Assembly: GCA_029851415.1 (NCBI GenBank)
Contig: CM056742.1
Span: 113,896,246 to 113,960,245 of the forward strand
Source: Eretmocerus hayati
Taxonomy: Eukaryota; Arthropoda; Insecta; Hymenoptera; Aphelinidae
Direction of reading: 5' to 3'
DNA: 64,000 bases
In this document: one piece after another, positions 33,130 to 43,940 of the stretch
How the letters are laid out: each line of letters opens with the position of its first letter
Position numbering within the stretch: position 1 is the first letter of the stretch
Notes under the pieces: generated by a model
Seen by the model: the letters and a program-made list of their open reading frames with translations, nothing else
Databases searched by the model: none
What the model was told of the DNA's origin: nothing
Program-made: the position numbers and the translations under genes

Positions 33130-33424
33130 AACGCAATGGAAGCCATGGGATTGGTGGCGATATTAGTGAATTGTGCACTGATTGGTCTCAGTGGTCAAGT
33201 TCAACGCATGTTTCCTGAGATGTCAGCAACACAGACTATACTATTCATAGTTGCTTTGGAACACATAATGTTAGCGATACGATTCGTTATCATCAGTGCG
33301 ATTCCCGACATTCCGAGTTGGGTTGCCACGGAGATGGCGAAGGTAGAATTTCTGCGGCGGGAGGCAGTTCGAAGATTATCATCAACCCCATCGCCGTCAG
33401 AGCTTCAATCTGGAGTAGTGATAG
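33130..33424 (+). CDS. ANO8-like: Anoctamin-8-like protein, next exon (98 aa)
   Basis: Continues the same anoctamin directly from GTWQ with NAMEAMGLVAILVNCALIG. The last two membrane helices are visible (VAILVNCALIGLSGQV, then TILFIVALEHIMLAIRFVI). They are followed by the family signature IPDIPSWVATEMAKVEF, LRREAVRR, where human ANO8 has IPDIPGWVAEEMAKLEYQRREA. After that the sequence becomes Ser/Pro-rich (STPSPSELQ). The acceptor is cag at 33127-33129. The donor is most likely atag|gtatta at 33424, leaving one base (phase 1) that fits the exon at 54262. The frame stays open to a stop at 33484-33486, so a shorter isoform ending there is possible. A (CT)n tract that starts the retrotransposon array lies only ~110 bp downstream. 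Confidence 0.95.
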
Positions 33425-33534
33425 GTATTAGCACAATCAATAACTCTGCCATGAATTTCGTCCTGAAAAAGACCAGGCATTCATAAGCTTCGCTACCTTC
33501 CCATAATTCTTGCTCAATCTGTCTCCTCCCCTCC

Positions 33535-34606
33535 TCCTTCTCTCTCTCTCTCTCGCTCTGCCTCTCTTCTTTTCTTAAGGGGGTTGTAGGGCAAATATGC
33601 TGCAATGTTCGGAGAAGAGGCGTCGGTCAGCCAAACAAGGCTGGCCGGTACCTCCCAAATGAACCCGGGCTGGAATCCGCATCGATACGGCCACCCCAAT
33701 CGGGTGTATTCTCTCTCCTTTCTCCATTGGCGACGGCAATTGGACGAGAGAGATCCACCAAACTAACCAATCCAGATCCGGAACCGCGTGAGCATTACTT
33801 CAGGACCGGTGCGTGGCGGCGTCTCTCGCTCAGGATCGAGAGTCTCTCCTCTGAAGAGTCGCTGATCTTATTTCTCCCCCTTGATCATTTTCCCGATCTT
33901 CTCTCTTCTTCCTCCTTTCTTCTTTCGTCTTTCTTTCCTTTTCAGACCACCATGCTCCTTCGGGAGTTATAGGACTCATTTGTTGGATCCGGATAGTTGA
34001 TTGAGTTCGCCAGCTTCGAAGCACCTTGCTTCCCTGTCTTTCTCCTCCTTTTGGGTCATCACTAGCTTGACGTAGCCGGTGGCTCAATCCCATTACTTTT
34101 GGCTGCGGAACAAGTACGAAACGAGGTTCCCAGGTGTTAGTTGAGCACCCAACCACTCATCTCACTCGTCACGCTCTCTTCGGGTGTCATTGCACTTGAA
34201 CAGGGCATGTTCAGCGTCATCCCAGTCATCCCCGTATGACTGGCATGCTACAGACGTCCTCTTCTTGAACCGGGTCAGATAGGCACCGAAGTAACCGTGG
34301 TCGCTCAGTGCCTGTGTTGTCCAGTAGTCTATCACTCCGTGGGTACGTTCACCCGACTTGGCTATGTCACGGATCAACTGGTGCGTCCATCTGCCTTCTG
34401 CAAATAGCGAATCCCACTCATTGTCAGTTTGCCACTGTTCGAGGGTTGTTTCCTCCTCGTTGTCACGGATGAATCATCGTTCGGGTAAACACGATCGCTG
34501 CTCCGATCTCTTTTCAGCAGTCCTAGATTCTCACTCACTCTGCAACGAGCAAGGGGATAAGTGGGATCGCCGATAGGACGCAAGCCGCATCTCCTGAGAA
34601 TGTTCT
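33535..34606 (-). pseudogene. R1-like array copy A (5'-truncated, degenerate)
   Basis: Minus-strand remnant of the C-terminal part of an R1-type ORF2. The visible pieces are SGDAAC (34600), YWTTQALSDHGYFGAYLTRF (34280-34340) and the finger DDWDDAEHALFKC, all with many stops. A 3' UTR with the shared box at 33780-33804 follows. The 3' end is ggttgtagggcaaatatgct (plus strand) followed by T-rich and (CT)n, which on the element strand is an A-rich/(GA)n tail. The copy starts immediately after the (GA)n tail of copy B. Confidence 0.8.
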
Positions 34607-37600
34607 CTCTCTCTCTCTTTCTCTCTCTTTTTTTTCTTCTTTTAAGGTGGTTAGAGGGCAAAATCTGCCTCAAGATCCCTCGGATCCGTCACCAGACACT
34701 GGACTGGTTCAGCTTACGCGGACTACGCATAATCCACGCAGGCCATACCAGGCGGGACACGTGTTTGGGTGGGGCCCACCAAGAGGTGGGCCTGGCCGTG
34801 TAAAATCCCTCTCCCCTTGATTTCCGATACCTAGGGCATCGGACAATCAAGAAAGAGATCCACCTGCATCTACCATCTCAGCCCGACACCGCTTGAGCAG
34901 TACTTCAGGATGAGTGGCATGTCTCGCGCTCAATTGCGAGCGTTCCTCTTCTCCATCTTCTCTCTTGGGCCACTTGTCGGCATCTTCTATCATCAATCTT
35001 CCTTTTCCCCACTCTTTCTTCTTTCTTCTCTCTTCTTTCTTCTCTCTCCCCTCTTCAGTCCATCATATTCCTCCTGGAACTATTTGGACCTCACCTGTTT
35101 GAATCGGCAGACTCACTGTAATTCGCCTGCTTCGAGGCGCCTCACTTCCTTCTCTTTCTCGTTCTTACGGGTCATCACCAGCTTAATGTATCCGATGACT
35201 CTATCCCATCTCTCCTGGTTGCGGAGCAAGTACGGGACGAGATTCTCAGGTGTTAGTTGAGCACCCAGCCATTCATTCAACTCGGCGCACTCTCTTCGGG
35301 TGTCGTTGCACGTGAACAGGGCGTGTTCAGCGTCATTCAAGTTATCCCCGCATGACCGACATGCTGGGGATGTCCTCTTCTTGAACTGGGTCAGGTAGGC
35401 ACCGGAGCAACCGTGGTCACTCAGTGCCTGCATCGTTCAGTAATCTATCTCTCCGTGGGTGCATTCCGCCCACTTGGTTACGTCACGGATCAGCCGATGC
35501 GTCCATCTGCCATCTGCAAATGGCGAATCCCACTCAATTTGCCACTGCTCAAGAGTGGTTTCCTTCTCGTTGTCGCGAATGATCTCCTTCGTCGTTGGGG
35601 TGAGCACACGTTGGGCTCCGATCACTTTTTGCCGGTCCCAGATTCTCACTCGTTCCGCGACGAGCAAGTGGATGGGTGGCGTTCCCGCCACCGCGCAAGC
35701 TGCGTCTCCTGACACGGTGCGTCAAGCACGAATGCTCTTCAGAGTCGCTCTTCGGTGGACAAGCCCCATCCGCTTCTCGATGATGGCCTTCTCTACTCTC
35801 TTCCCTCACACGGGTGCACCGTAGAGCATGATAAAAGCACTCACGGTGTTGAGCAGTTCACGCCTCTTCTGTTTCGGTCCTCGGATGTTCGGCATCAGTC
35901 GCTGGAGTGCCGTTCCGACCCTGCTTGCCTTCTGCGCGGCTTCTTGGATGTGTTTCTTGAACAACCACTTGTCGTCGACACATACACCCGTATATTCCAG
36001 CTCTGTTTTGCGTGGTATCTCTTGCCCTTTGATGTAAAAATGGGGCAACTCGAACTTTCCCCGTCTCGTGACAACTATGGCTTCGCACTTTGGAACAGCC
36101 AGCTCCAGGGGCCTAATGACCATCCACTCGTGGACTCAGGCCAGTGCCTCGTTCGCGCGTCTACCCAAGAGCACCTCGTTGTCGGCCCAAGCTATGAGTC
36201 CCGCGTCGTCCGCAGGAGCCACTATTATCACACCTTCTGGCAGTTCGATAGACAGGAGACTGTCGTACTGGGTGTTCCAGTTGAACGGCCTTGAACCTTT
36301 CGTCCCTCGTCGGTGTCGTATACGAGGGTCCTATTCCGTAGGTAGTCGCTCGTGACTGCTAACAGGTAGGGTGGCACTTCACCTGCCTGGGATTCGTAGA
36401 CACGTCCCCAGCTCGCGCAGTTGAATGGGTTCTTGATGCCCAACGTAATAATGGCGCCAAAGTCTCCACCATGATATGGGTCCCCTATCTTCGATTGTAC
36501 CCGCTCTTGCACTGTTTCGATAGCATGTACCGTGCCGCGACCTTCCCGGAACCCAAACTGCTTCGGTGATAGCCCGCCGCTGGCCTCGTAGGCTCTCTCC
36601 ACCCTGTTGAGCACCATTCTCTCGTATATTTTCCCGATGTTGTCAAGTATGCTGAGGGCGTTGACCTTGACTTTTAGGTATCAGGACCAGCTTCTGGCGT
36701 TTCCACTCGTTCGGGAAGCTTCCCGAACTCAGACAGATGTTGAAGAGGTCGAGGAGTGAGTCTGGCTTGTATTTAGAGACCAGCTCCAGAGCCTCGTTTG
36801 GAATGCCATTCAGATCAGGGGCCTTGCCATTCGGCATTCTCTTCGCCGCTATGAGTAGCTCTTGCATAGCGAAGAGCGGGATGAGGTCTTCGCTCTCCGT
36901 ACGGAATGTAACTCTGGGTTCTCCTGCTGGGAAGAGGTCTTCCACGATGCTGCGCAAGGTTGCTGCATATTTCGGTGCGGGGTTTCCTCCGGGAACGGAC
37001 CTTTGACACAACCACGCGGTATGGCGTGCCCCAAGGGTCTCCGTTAACCATGTCGCACAGTTCACCCCAGCACTTCTCTTTGCTCCTCCGGATGGCTAAA
37101 CGAGAGCCTTCTTCGCTTCTTTGCACGCTCTGTCATTTTCCGCCAGCGATGGTCGTTGCAGCTTCCTTGATCGCCACGCGGTCCTCCTTTTCTTGTTGCT
37201 CGTTTTTCGTAGAGCCTTGATGTCTTCGGTGACCCAGTACTCTGGTTTCCTCCAGAAACATGATGTAGTCCTGCGAGGAGCAGGACAACGTCATGGTCCA
37301 CGAGAGCTTGCGACGCGACATCGACGCGTCGCAAGCTCTCGTAATGGCGGATGTCACGATTGCCACAGCCTCTCCGACTGTGGCGTCCCCCGGGAGATCC
37401 TCTGCTGCCTCGACCGGTCCCCGAAATTGGCCCTCGTCTAGTTTGCGTACCTGCCACCCCGTCGGTCGTAGAGTACGTGTCGTCTGTACCTGTCTGTCAA
37501 CCCTAAATCGAAACCGGATATGTCGATGGTCTCCCAGTGTTTTCGTGTCTAGAACCTCCCACGATGTCATACGTCCCATGAGCAACGGGCTCATGAACGT

Positions 37601-37614
37601 CAGGTCGAGGACCG

Positions 37615-37615
<1 letters not shown>
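34607..37615 (-). pseudogene. R1-like array copy B (truncated in endonuclease)
   Basis: The longest array copy. It begins in the endonuclease C-terminus (VLDLTFMSPLL near 37610). It then runs through the linker (GWQVRKLDE), RT (PDLNGIPNEALELV, VLIPK, FGFREGRGTVHAIETV, IKNPFNCASW, a catalytic segment reading PADDAGL near 36210) and thumb (LQRLMPNIRGPKQKRR), and ends with the finger CRSCGDNLNDAEHALFTC near 35330. It is broken by many stops and shifts, for example an in-frame TGA at 35437 and frame changes near 36120, 36230, 36620 and 37065. The 3' UTR is 34640-35110, with the box at 34884-34909. It belongs to a different subfamily from the element at 7608-13397. Confidence 0.88.
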
Positions 37616-37648
<33 letters not shown>

Positions 37649-39500
37649 CATTTTGAGTTGGTTGTAGGGCAAATACGCTGTGACGTACAAAAGAGAAGCA
37701 CCGGTCAGCCAAATACGGCTGACCAGTACCTCCCAACAGTTCCGGGCTGGAATACGTATCGGTATGGCCATCCGAACCGGGTGAACCCTCTCTTCCTTCT
37801 CCGTTGGCGTCGGCCATTGAACAAGAGAGAGGTCCGCCAAACTTACCAATCCAGCTCCGGAACCACGTCAGTATTATTTCAGGACCGGCGGCGTCCCGCA
37901 CTCAGATCGAGCAGCTTTCTTCTGAGGACTCCCAGATCTTGTTCCTCCTTTTTCGGTCTTCTCCCTGCTCTTCATTCTTCTCTCTTCTCTCTTGTTCCTT
38001 CCGACTTTGGTGCATCATGTTCCTCCTGAAACAATCTGAACCTCTTCTGTTTAAGTCGGCAGACTCACTATAACTCACCTACTTCGATGCGCCTCACTTC
38101 CCTCTCTTTCTCCTCCTTCCGAGTCATCGCCAGCTTGATGAAGCCAGTGATTCTATCCGATGTCTCCTGGTTGCGGAACAAGTACGAACGAGGTTCTCAG
38201 ATGTAAGTCGAGTTCCCAGCCATTCGTCCAACTCGGCGCGCTCTCTTCGGGTGTCGTTGCACGGGAACAGGGCGTTGATGAAAAAACGGGGCAAGTCAAG
38301 CTTCCCCCGTTCGTGACCACTATGGCTTTGCACTCCTTGACAGCAAGCTCTAGGAGCCTGCTGATCATCTACTCGTAGACTCGGGACAGCCCATCGTCCG
38401 CGCATCTGACCAAGGGTTCCTCGTTGTCTGCCCATACTATGAGACCCGCGTCGTCCCCAGGAGGCACAATTCATAACCCTTCTAGCACTTTGATAGTCAG
38501 AAGGCTGTCGTACCGGGGGTTCTGGTTGAACGGACCGGAGACTGATCCCTGTCCAATTCCGGACAGTTCCCGAACCTCTTGTCCGTCGTCTGTATCATAC
38601 ACGAGGGTTCTGTTCCACAGTTATTCACTCGTTACGGCCAATAGGTAGGGGGCACTTCACTCGCCTGGGATCCGTAGACTCGCTCCCAGCTCGCACAGTT
38701 GAATGCGTTCTTGATGTCCAACGCAATGATGGCGCAGAAGCCTCCTCTTCCTTGATATGGGTTCCTTACTGCTGGTTGTACCTGCTTTTGGACCGTTTTA
38801 ATCGCATGCACCGTGCCACGTCCTTTCTGGAATCCAAACTGGATCGGTGATAGCCCGCCGCTCTCTTCGTAGGCTTTCTCTACTCTGTTCAGCACCATCT
38901 TCTCGTACATTGCCCAAATACTAAGGAGCATGCTGAGGAGCACGTTGACCTCCTTGACCTTCGTGTATCAGGACCAGCTTCTGGTGTTTACACTCATCCG
39001 GGAAAGTTCCCGCCCTCAGACAGGTGTTGAAGAGGTCCAGGAATGAATCTGGCTTGTATTTGAAGACCAGGTTCTTAGCCTCGTTTGGAATGCCATCCAA
39101 GTCAGGGGCCCTGCCATTTGGCATCCTCTTTGCCGCCATGAGTAGCTGTTGCATATTGAAGAGCGGGATGTAGTCTTCGCTCTCCGGAGGGAATGTGACT
39201 CTAGGTTCTCTTGCTGGAAAGAGGTCCTCCACGATGCCACGTAAGGTTGCCGCATCAGTTGGTACTAGGTTGTCCTTCCGAGTTCGGACCTTCGACATAA
39301 CCACGCGGTATGGCAGCCCCACGGGTCTTGGTTAACTATGTCGCACGATTCACCCCAGCACTCTTCTTCGCTTCTCCAGATGGCTAGAACGAGAGACTTC
39401 TTCGCTTCTTCTTACGCGCTGTCATCTTCCGCCAGCGATGGTCGTTTCAACTTTCTTGACCACCACGTGGTCCTCCTTTGCTCTCTGTCTCTCTTTTCCT
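37616..39500 (-). pseudogene. R1-like array copy C (truncated, internal deletion)
   Basis: Starts just upstream of the RT (VNQDPWGLPYRVV near 39320). It shows PDLDGIPNEA, FGFQKGRGTVHAI, DIKNAFNCASW (38700) and then jumps from the RT palm-thumb region straight to NALFPCNDTRRERAEL near 38260, so roughly 0.7-0.8 kb is deleted. The 3' UTR is 37660-38090 with the shared box at 37858-37883, and the (GA)n tail is at 37616-37642 (13 CT dinucleotides on the plus strand). Confidence 0.85.
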
Positions 39501-39880
39501 CATCTCTTGCTCTATCTTTGGTGGTTGTAGGGGAAATACGCTGGACGTACCTTGGTGAGGCACCAAATAGCCAATCATGGCTGGCCAGTACCTCCCTACA
39601 GTTCCAGGCTGGAATCCGCATCGATACGGCCGGCCGAACTGGATGAACCCTCTCTTCCTTCCCTTTCCAAAGAGAGCTCTACAAAACTCACCAATTCGAC
39701 TCGCAAACGCGTAAGCATCAAATCAGGACCGGTGGCGTCTCGCATTCTAGATCAAGCAGCTCTCTTCACAGGTCTCGCAGGTCTTGTTTCTTCTTCTTCG
39801 GTCTTCTTCTTACTCTCCGTTCTCCTCTCTTCTTCCTTCTTCCTTCTCTCTTCATTCTTCCCTCGTCAGAACATTAAGTG
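39501..39880 (-). pseudogene. R1-like array copy D (3' UTR only)
   Basis: Only 3' UTR sequence remains. It shares ggttgtaggggaaatacgct (39525), the 'gttccaggctggaatccgc' block and the box at 39702-39727 with copies A and C. A degenerate CT-rich tract (39475-39515) separates it from copy C. Confidence 0.75.
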
Positions 39881-39990
39881 TCTCAAGAAAGTATTCCCGT
39901 CATCCTCAATATTCGATTTTGATCGCCAACAAATTTGAAATTCTCTCTGAAAGCTGTTCTGGAGTGCAAACATGAAAAATTAGAAATACG

Positions 39991-40019
39991 TACCGTCAAA
40001 TTGGGTAACTTTGATACAC
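39991..40019 (+). repeat. Possible terminal inverted repeat, left
   Basis: ccgtcaaattgggtaacttt plus gatacac, complementary to 53851-53877 with one mismatch in 27. Whether the two ends belong to one 13.9-kb element or to two remnants is open. Confidence 0.5.
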
Positions 40020-40077
40020 GTTGGGTAAATTCGGCATGATTCAAAAACATTGCTTCTATTGACCCGCGATTCAAATG

Positions 40078-43000
40078 AATTTAAAAAAGAGACTCTATCG
40101 CTCTCAGGTCCAAATAGTTCACCCACTCCTTGTCCGCCTCTTTAGTATGAGGTCGTCAAAAGTGACAAGGAGGGTTACGATCTAGAGATCGCAGTCAAAA
40201 ATTATTGAGCGTTTCGGTACAGCAGTCCAGAGCCACCTCATCAGTGCTCCTCTGGATGCTTTGGGCAGATGTTTGCCTCTGGTCGCATCGAGGACTTTAT
40301 TGTATGCTTGCGATTCAAAATCTACTTGCGATAGCAAGAAGATCATGAAGCGCCGCATACTAGAATTATGCGCAGTTGAAAGCCATGTGCGGCATAATTC
40401 AAAAGCATTGCTTCTATCGACCCGTGATCCAAATGAATTCAAAATACGCTGCTAAAAAAGATTAGCAATTTAGAGATTAGCAATTTAGAATGTAACAAAC
40501 GTATCTTTGTAGGTAATTAAGAGTTGGATAAGTTGATTTGGGTGGGGTTACTATATTTTGTGTTAATTTTTCGAGGACGATTTTTGATCCATCGTTTCGT
40601 TGATAGGGAATTTCGATAAAATTGAGTTGAGGATGATTGAAATGACGGTTTCGGTAAGTGAAGTTCAAGTGAATTCCGGTATGGACCTATTCATGAGGAA
40701 TGTTTGGAACGTATCCTTTTCGGTAGATGAAAGTTTGGTGAATTACTTGTTAGGGAAGATGAAGGAGAAAATGGATAAACGAAACAAATGTTTTATTACT
40801 TTTTGAGTTATTTTCCCGAGCGAGATTGTTAGCAAAAATTAGGGAATCTAAACTATATTTCTCTCAATAATATGTATCGTTTTGTTGAGACAGAATTTTG
40901 ATGAGATTGGTTTGAGGATGAGTGAAATCACGATTTTGGTGAAAATTTCAGTTTTTTCTGGAGAGAAACTTCATTTTAATCGTGATTTAAAAGTTAAACT
41001 GAAATTCTGTCATGACCAACTCATGAATAATGTTCGAAAAATGTGCATTCAGGTCGATGAAAGTTTGGTAAATTACTTGTCCAGGAAGACAAAAGAGAAA
41101 AATGAATATTCGAAAAAAATGTTGTATTATTTGTTGAGTTATCTTTTCGAGGAAGCTTGTTAGTGGGAATTGAGGAATTTAAACTGTATTTTTCTCATCA
41201 GTATCTATCATTTTGTTGAGACAGAATTTTGATGAAATTGGTTTAAGGGTGATTAAAATGACGATTTTGGTGGAAATTTCAATTTTTACCACAATATCGA
41301 GGTTTGAAGGGATCAAATGGAATTTCGGTATCAAGCAATCAATAGATCATGCAAAAAAATGATAGTTTAGGTCATCAAAATTGAGATAAATGAGTGATAA
41401 AGGAAGGTACGAGAGAAGAATGAATATTAAGGAAAATTTTCGTTTATTTTTTGAGTTATTCTTCAGAGGAAGCTTTTTAGAGGGATTTGGGCCATCTAGT
41501 CTGAGGTTTTTGGAATGATATCTATCGTTTGGTTGAGACAGGATTTGAATGCAGTGGGTGTAAGAAGGGTCAAAATGAAATTTTTGGTGAAAATTCTGAT
41601 TTTTTCGAAAATTTGAGATTGGTGAAGATTGAATATGAATTCGGTATTAGCCAATCGATAGAGGATGCAGAAAAAATCCTAGTTTAGTTGACTGAATTCG
41701 CGGTGAGACCGTGTTAGGAAAAGATATTTATGTATTGAAAGTTGAAATTTGAGCACTTTTGCTTGAAAAAGCCTATGGATTAAATTTGACTCGGAGCCGA
41801 AAGCTGCCAAGTCACTGGGCTCTCAGAAATTGGATTCTGTACAACTTGTAGAAAGAGAAAGTTGATAAGGTGAACAGTAAAAGAGGAAGCGTGTCCGGTA
41901 TAAATCAACACACACACATACATACACACATACACACACGGACAAAGGAGTGCAAAGATGAGTCTCTGGCAGATTTGGAAGGCCATTAGGAGGAAAAATT
42001 CGTGTGCGTTTGAGAAACGCGTAAGGAACGGAGTTCCGAATTCGCCTCGATAAGGTGTGTGGAAGTGTCAAAAAAGTCTAAAACTTTGATCCACTTCAAA
42101 CTGAGTTTCAAGCTTTTGAATGCTCATCGTGTAACGATACCGATAAAGATCCACACCAATAAGCCCCTGAGTGATCGAGATAGTTTGCATCATTTTTTCA
42201 AGTATTAAGCACTATTATGTGAGTAAAATGACGAGTCCTTGGCCTTGGGTGGACTCTTTAGAAGGTTATGGCGAGGGACATGAAAAGCATCTAAATTCGA
42301 ATCTGAATCCTCACTACTTAATTTAGGTTCACTAAATGCATCAAAGCTAATTGGATATTAAGAAGAGAATTTTATTGGGATTCACTGAATCTTTGGATTT
42401 GAGATGTCACAATGAAACTTCGTACCTTTTAGATATGGAAGCAATGTCTTATTTGTTCAGACTTTAAATTCTGCTCAGAGGAACACATAGATATCACTTT
42501 CATCATTGTATATATAGCAATACTATCAACAACAATCGGATAGTGCTGCATGCATTCAAACGGTAGACCATAGCAGACGGATCTCGGCATTTGGCATCAT
42601 GATGATGCGATATACATATAGCTGATGAGAATGAGTACGCGGAGCTGGTCAGCGCAAGCAGTATATCTATATCGCAAAAGAATCGCTTTTTCGTTGCATC
42701 GTATGGCGGGTTGCATCGAATCTCGTTCCACGGAGCCGTGTCGGTCAGCTGATCGCGCGCGATTTCACTCCTCGGGCGAGCGTAAAGGAATCCCGTTCCA
42801 AAAGTGTTACCTGCAATTGATATATTTTGGCGAAAGGAAGAGAATGGTCTAAGGCTTTTTTAGATAAACGGAATTTTGTTGAAGAAAATATTGGATTTAG
42901 TAGAAAATTTGATCAAAATTTTGCTGGGTTGAAAACAAAACTTTCTCTTTCGAGAAAGCGAAAGAGACTCTATCGCTTTCAAGTCCAAATAGTTAAGCCA

Positions 43001-43455
43001 CTCCTTGTCCGCCTCCTTAGTATGAGGTCGCAAAGAGGCGGACAAGGAGTGGGTTAACTATTTGGACCTGAGAGCGATAGAGTCTCTTTTTTGAATTCAT
43101 TTGAATCACGGGTCGATAGAAGCAATGCTTTTGAATTTTATCGCGCATGGCTTTCAACTGCGCATAATCCCAGTATGCGGCGCTCCATGATCTTCTTGCT
43201 ATCGCAAGTAGATTTTGAATCGCAAGCATACAATAAAGTCCTCGATGCGACCAGAGGCAAACGTCTGCCCAAAGCATCCAGAGGGGCACTGATCAGGTGA
43301 CTCTGGACTGCTGCACCGAAACGCTTGATAATTTTTTACTGCGATCTCTAGATCGTAAATCTCCTTGTCACTTTTGACGATCTCATACTAAAGAGGCGGA
43401 CAAGGAGTGGGTTAACTATTTGGACCTGAGAATGATAGAGTCTCTTTTTTTAAAT
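40078..43455. repeat. Inverted-repeat unit, 365-bp arms
   Basis: Arms 40078-40442 and 43093-43455 are about 92% complementary. They run from 'agagactctatcg' through 'cttgtccgcctctttagtatg', 'gatctagagatcg' and 'ttgcctctggtcgc' to 'cccgtgat'. A third fragment makes a tight hairpin at 42955-43092. The space between is filled by repeat H copy 3 and ~800 bp of other sequence. Parallel ORFs in the two arms (40182-40442 minus, 43091-43300 plus) are the same reading and differ mostly at replacement positions, so they are unlikely to be coding. Confidence 0.85.
40500..42958 (+). mobile_element. (CA)n-bearing repeat H, copy 3
   Basis: Diverged units near 40590, 40882, 41213 and 41534 (gttgagacagaattttgatg, then gatgagtgaaatgacgattttggtg type blocks) have a spacing of 290-330 bp. 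A (CA)n-like tract at 41909-41940 and the terminal stem-loop ctttctctttcgagaaag at 42941-42958 follow. Compared with copy 2, about 0.8 kb of extra sequence (42080-42840) lies before the terminal block, probably a later insertion. It includes a GC-richer segment at 42620-42800 with no recognisable gene. Confidence 0.6.
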
Positions 43456-43743
43456 AAATTCGGTATACCTTCAAAAGACTTGTACAACGCTCCGGATCCA
43501 AATTAGTTGATTTTACGGCCCTACAATCAAATTCTGTCATCAATTCTGATACAATGGGATTCTATTTGTTGTTCTTGGGACACGGGACAAGCCTTTTAAT
43601 GTATGACCCTAGTGCTTTCAATTTCTTTCTGGAATCTATGACATCCATACTTACCCAGCATCAATTTTTACATGAAAAATGAATTTTGGGTAATTTTGGT
43701 AAAATCATTTTAGCTCATTCAGTCTAATTATGGCCGACTCATC
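43456..43743. other. Intronic gap, nothing recognised
   Basis: AT-rich spacer between the inverted-repeat unit and the Gypsy element. Confidence 0.3.
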
Positions 43744-43748
43744 TATAT
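43744..43748. repeat. TSD of Gypsy element, 3' side
   Basis: ctata, repeated at 49650-49654. The 4-6-bp duplication is usual for Gypsy integrases. Confidence 0.65.
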
Positions 43749-43922
43749 ATCGTATTCTTCGGCTGGTGCTATCCGTGGGAGGGGAGACAAATGACGTGTG
43801 GACGAATTCGAGAGCAAACTCATACTGGCTTTATTGCCGCGTTATAACTTGACTCGCATGGCGCTGCGTCGCGCGCACACAGGAATGTTTCACATATGCT
43901 CTACTCACACACATAAACTACA
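43749..43922 (-). repeat. 3' LTR
   Basis: On the element strand it begins TGTAGT and ends ACGATA, so the 3' end lacks the usual CA. Four differences from the 5' LTR are seen. Confidence 0.88.
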
Positions 43923-43940
43923 TACTTCCCTCTTTAATTA
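43923..43940 (-). promoter_or_regulatory. Polypurine tract
   Basis: On the element strand a purine run (aaagagggaagta) directly precedes the 3' LTR, the expected plus-strand primer site. Confidence 0.65.

Noticed and set aside
40182..43300. Conserved ORF present in both inverted arms (40182-40442 and 43091-43300)
   Set aside because: The arms are repeats of each other, so both ORFs are one reading. Most differences change amino acids, which is against selection for protein.
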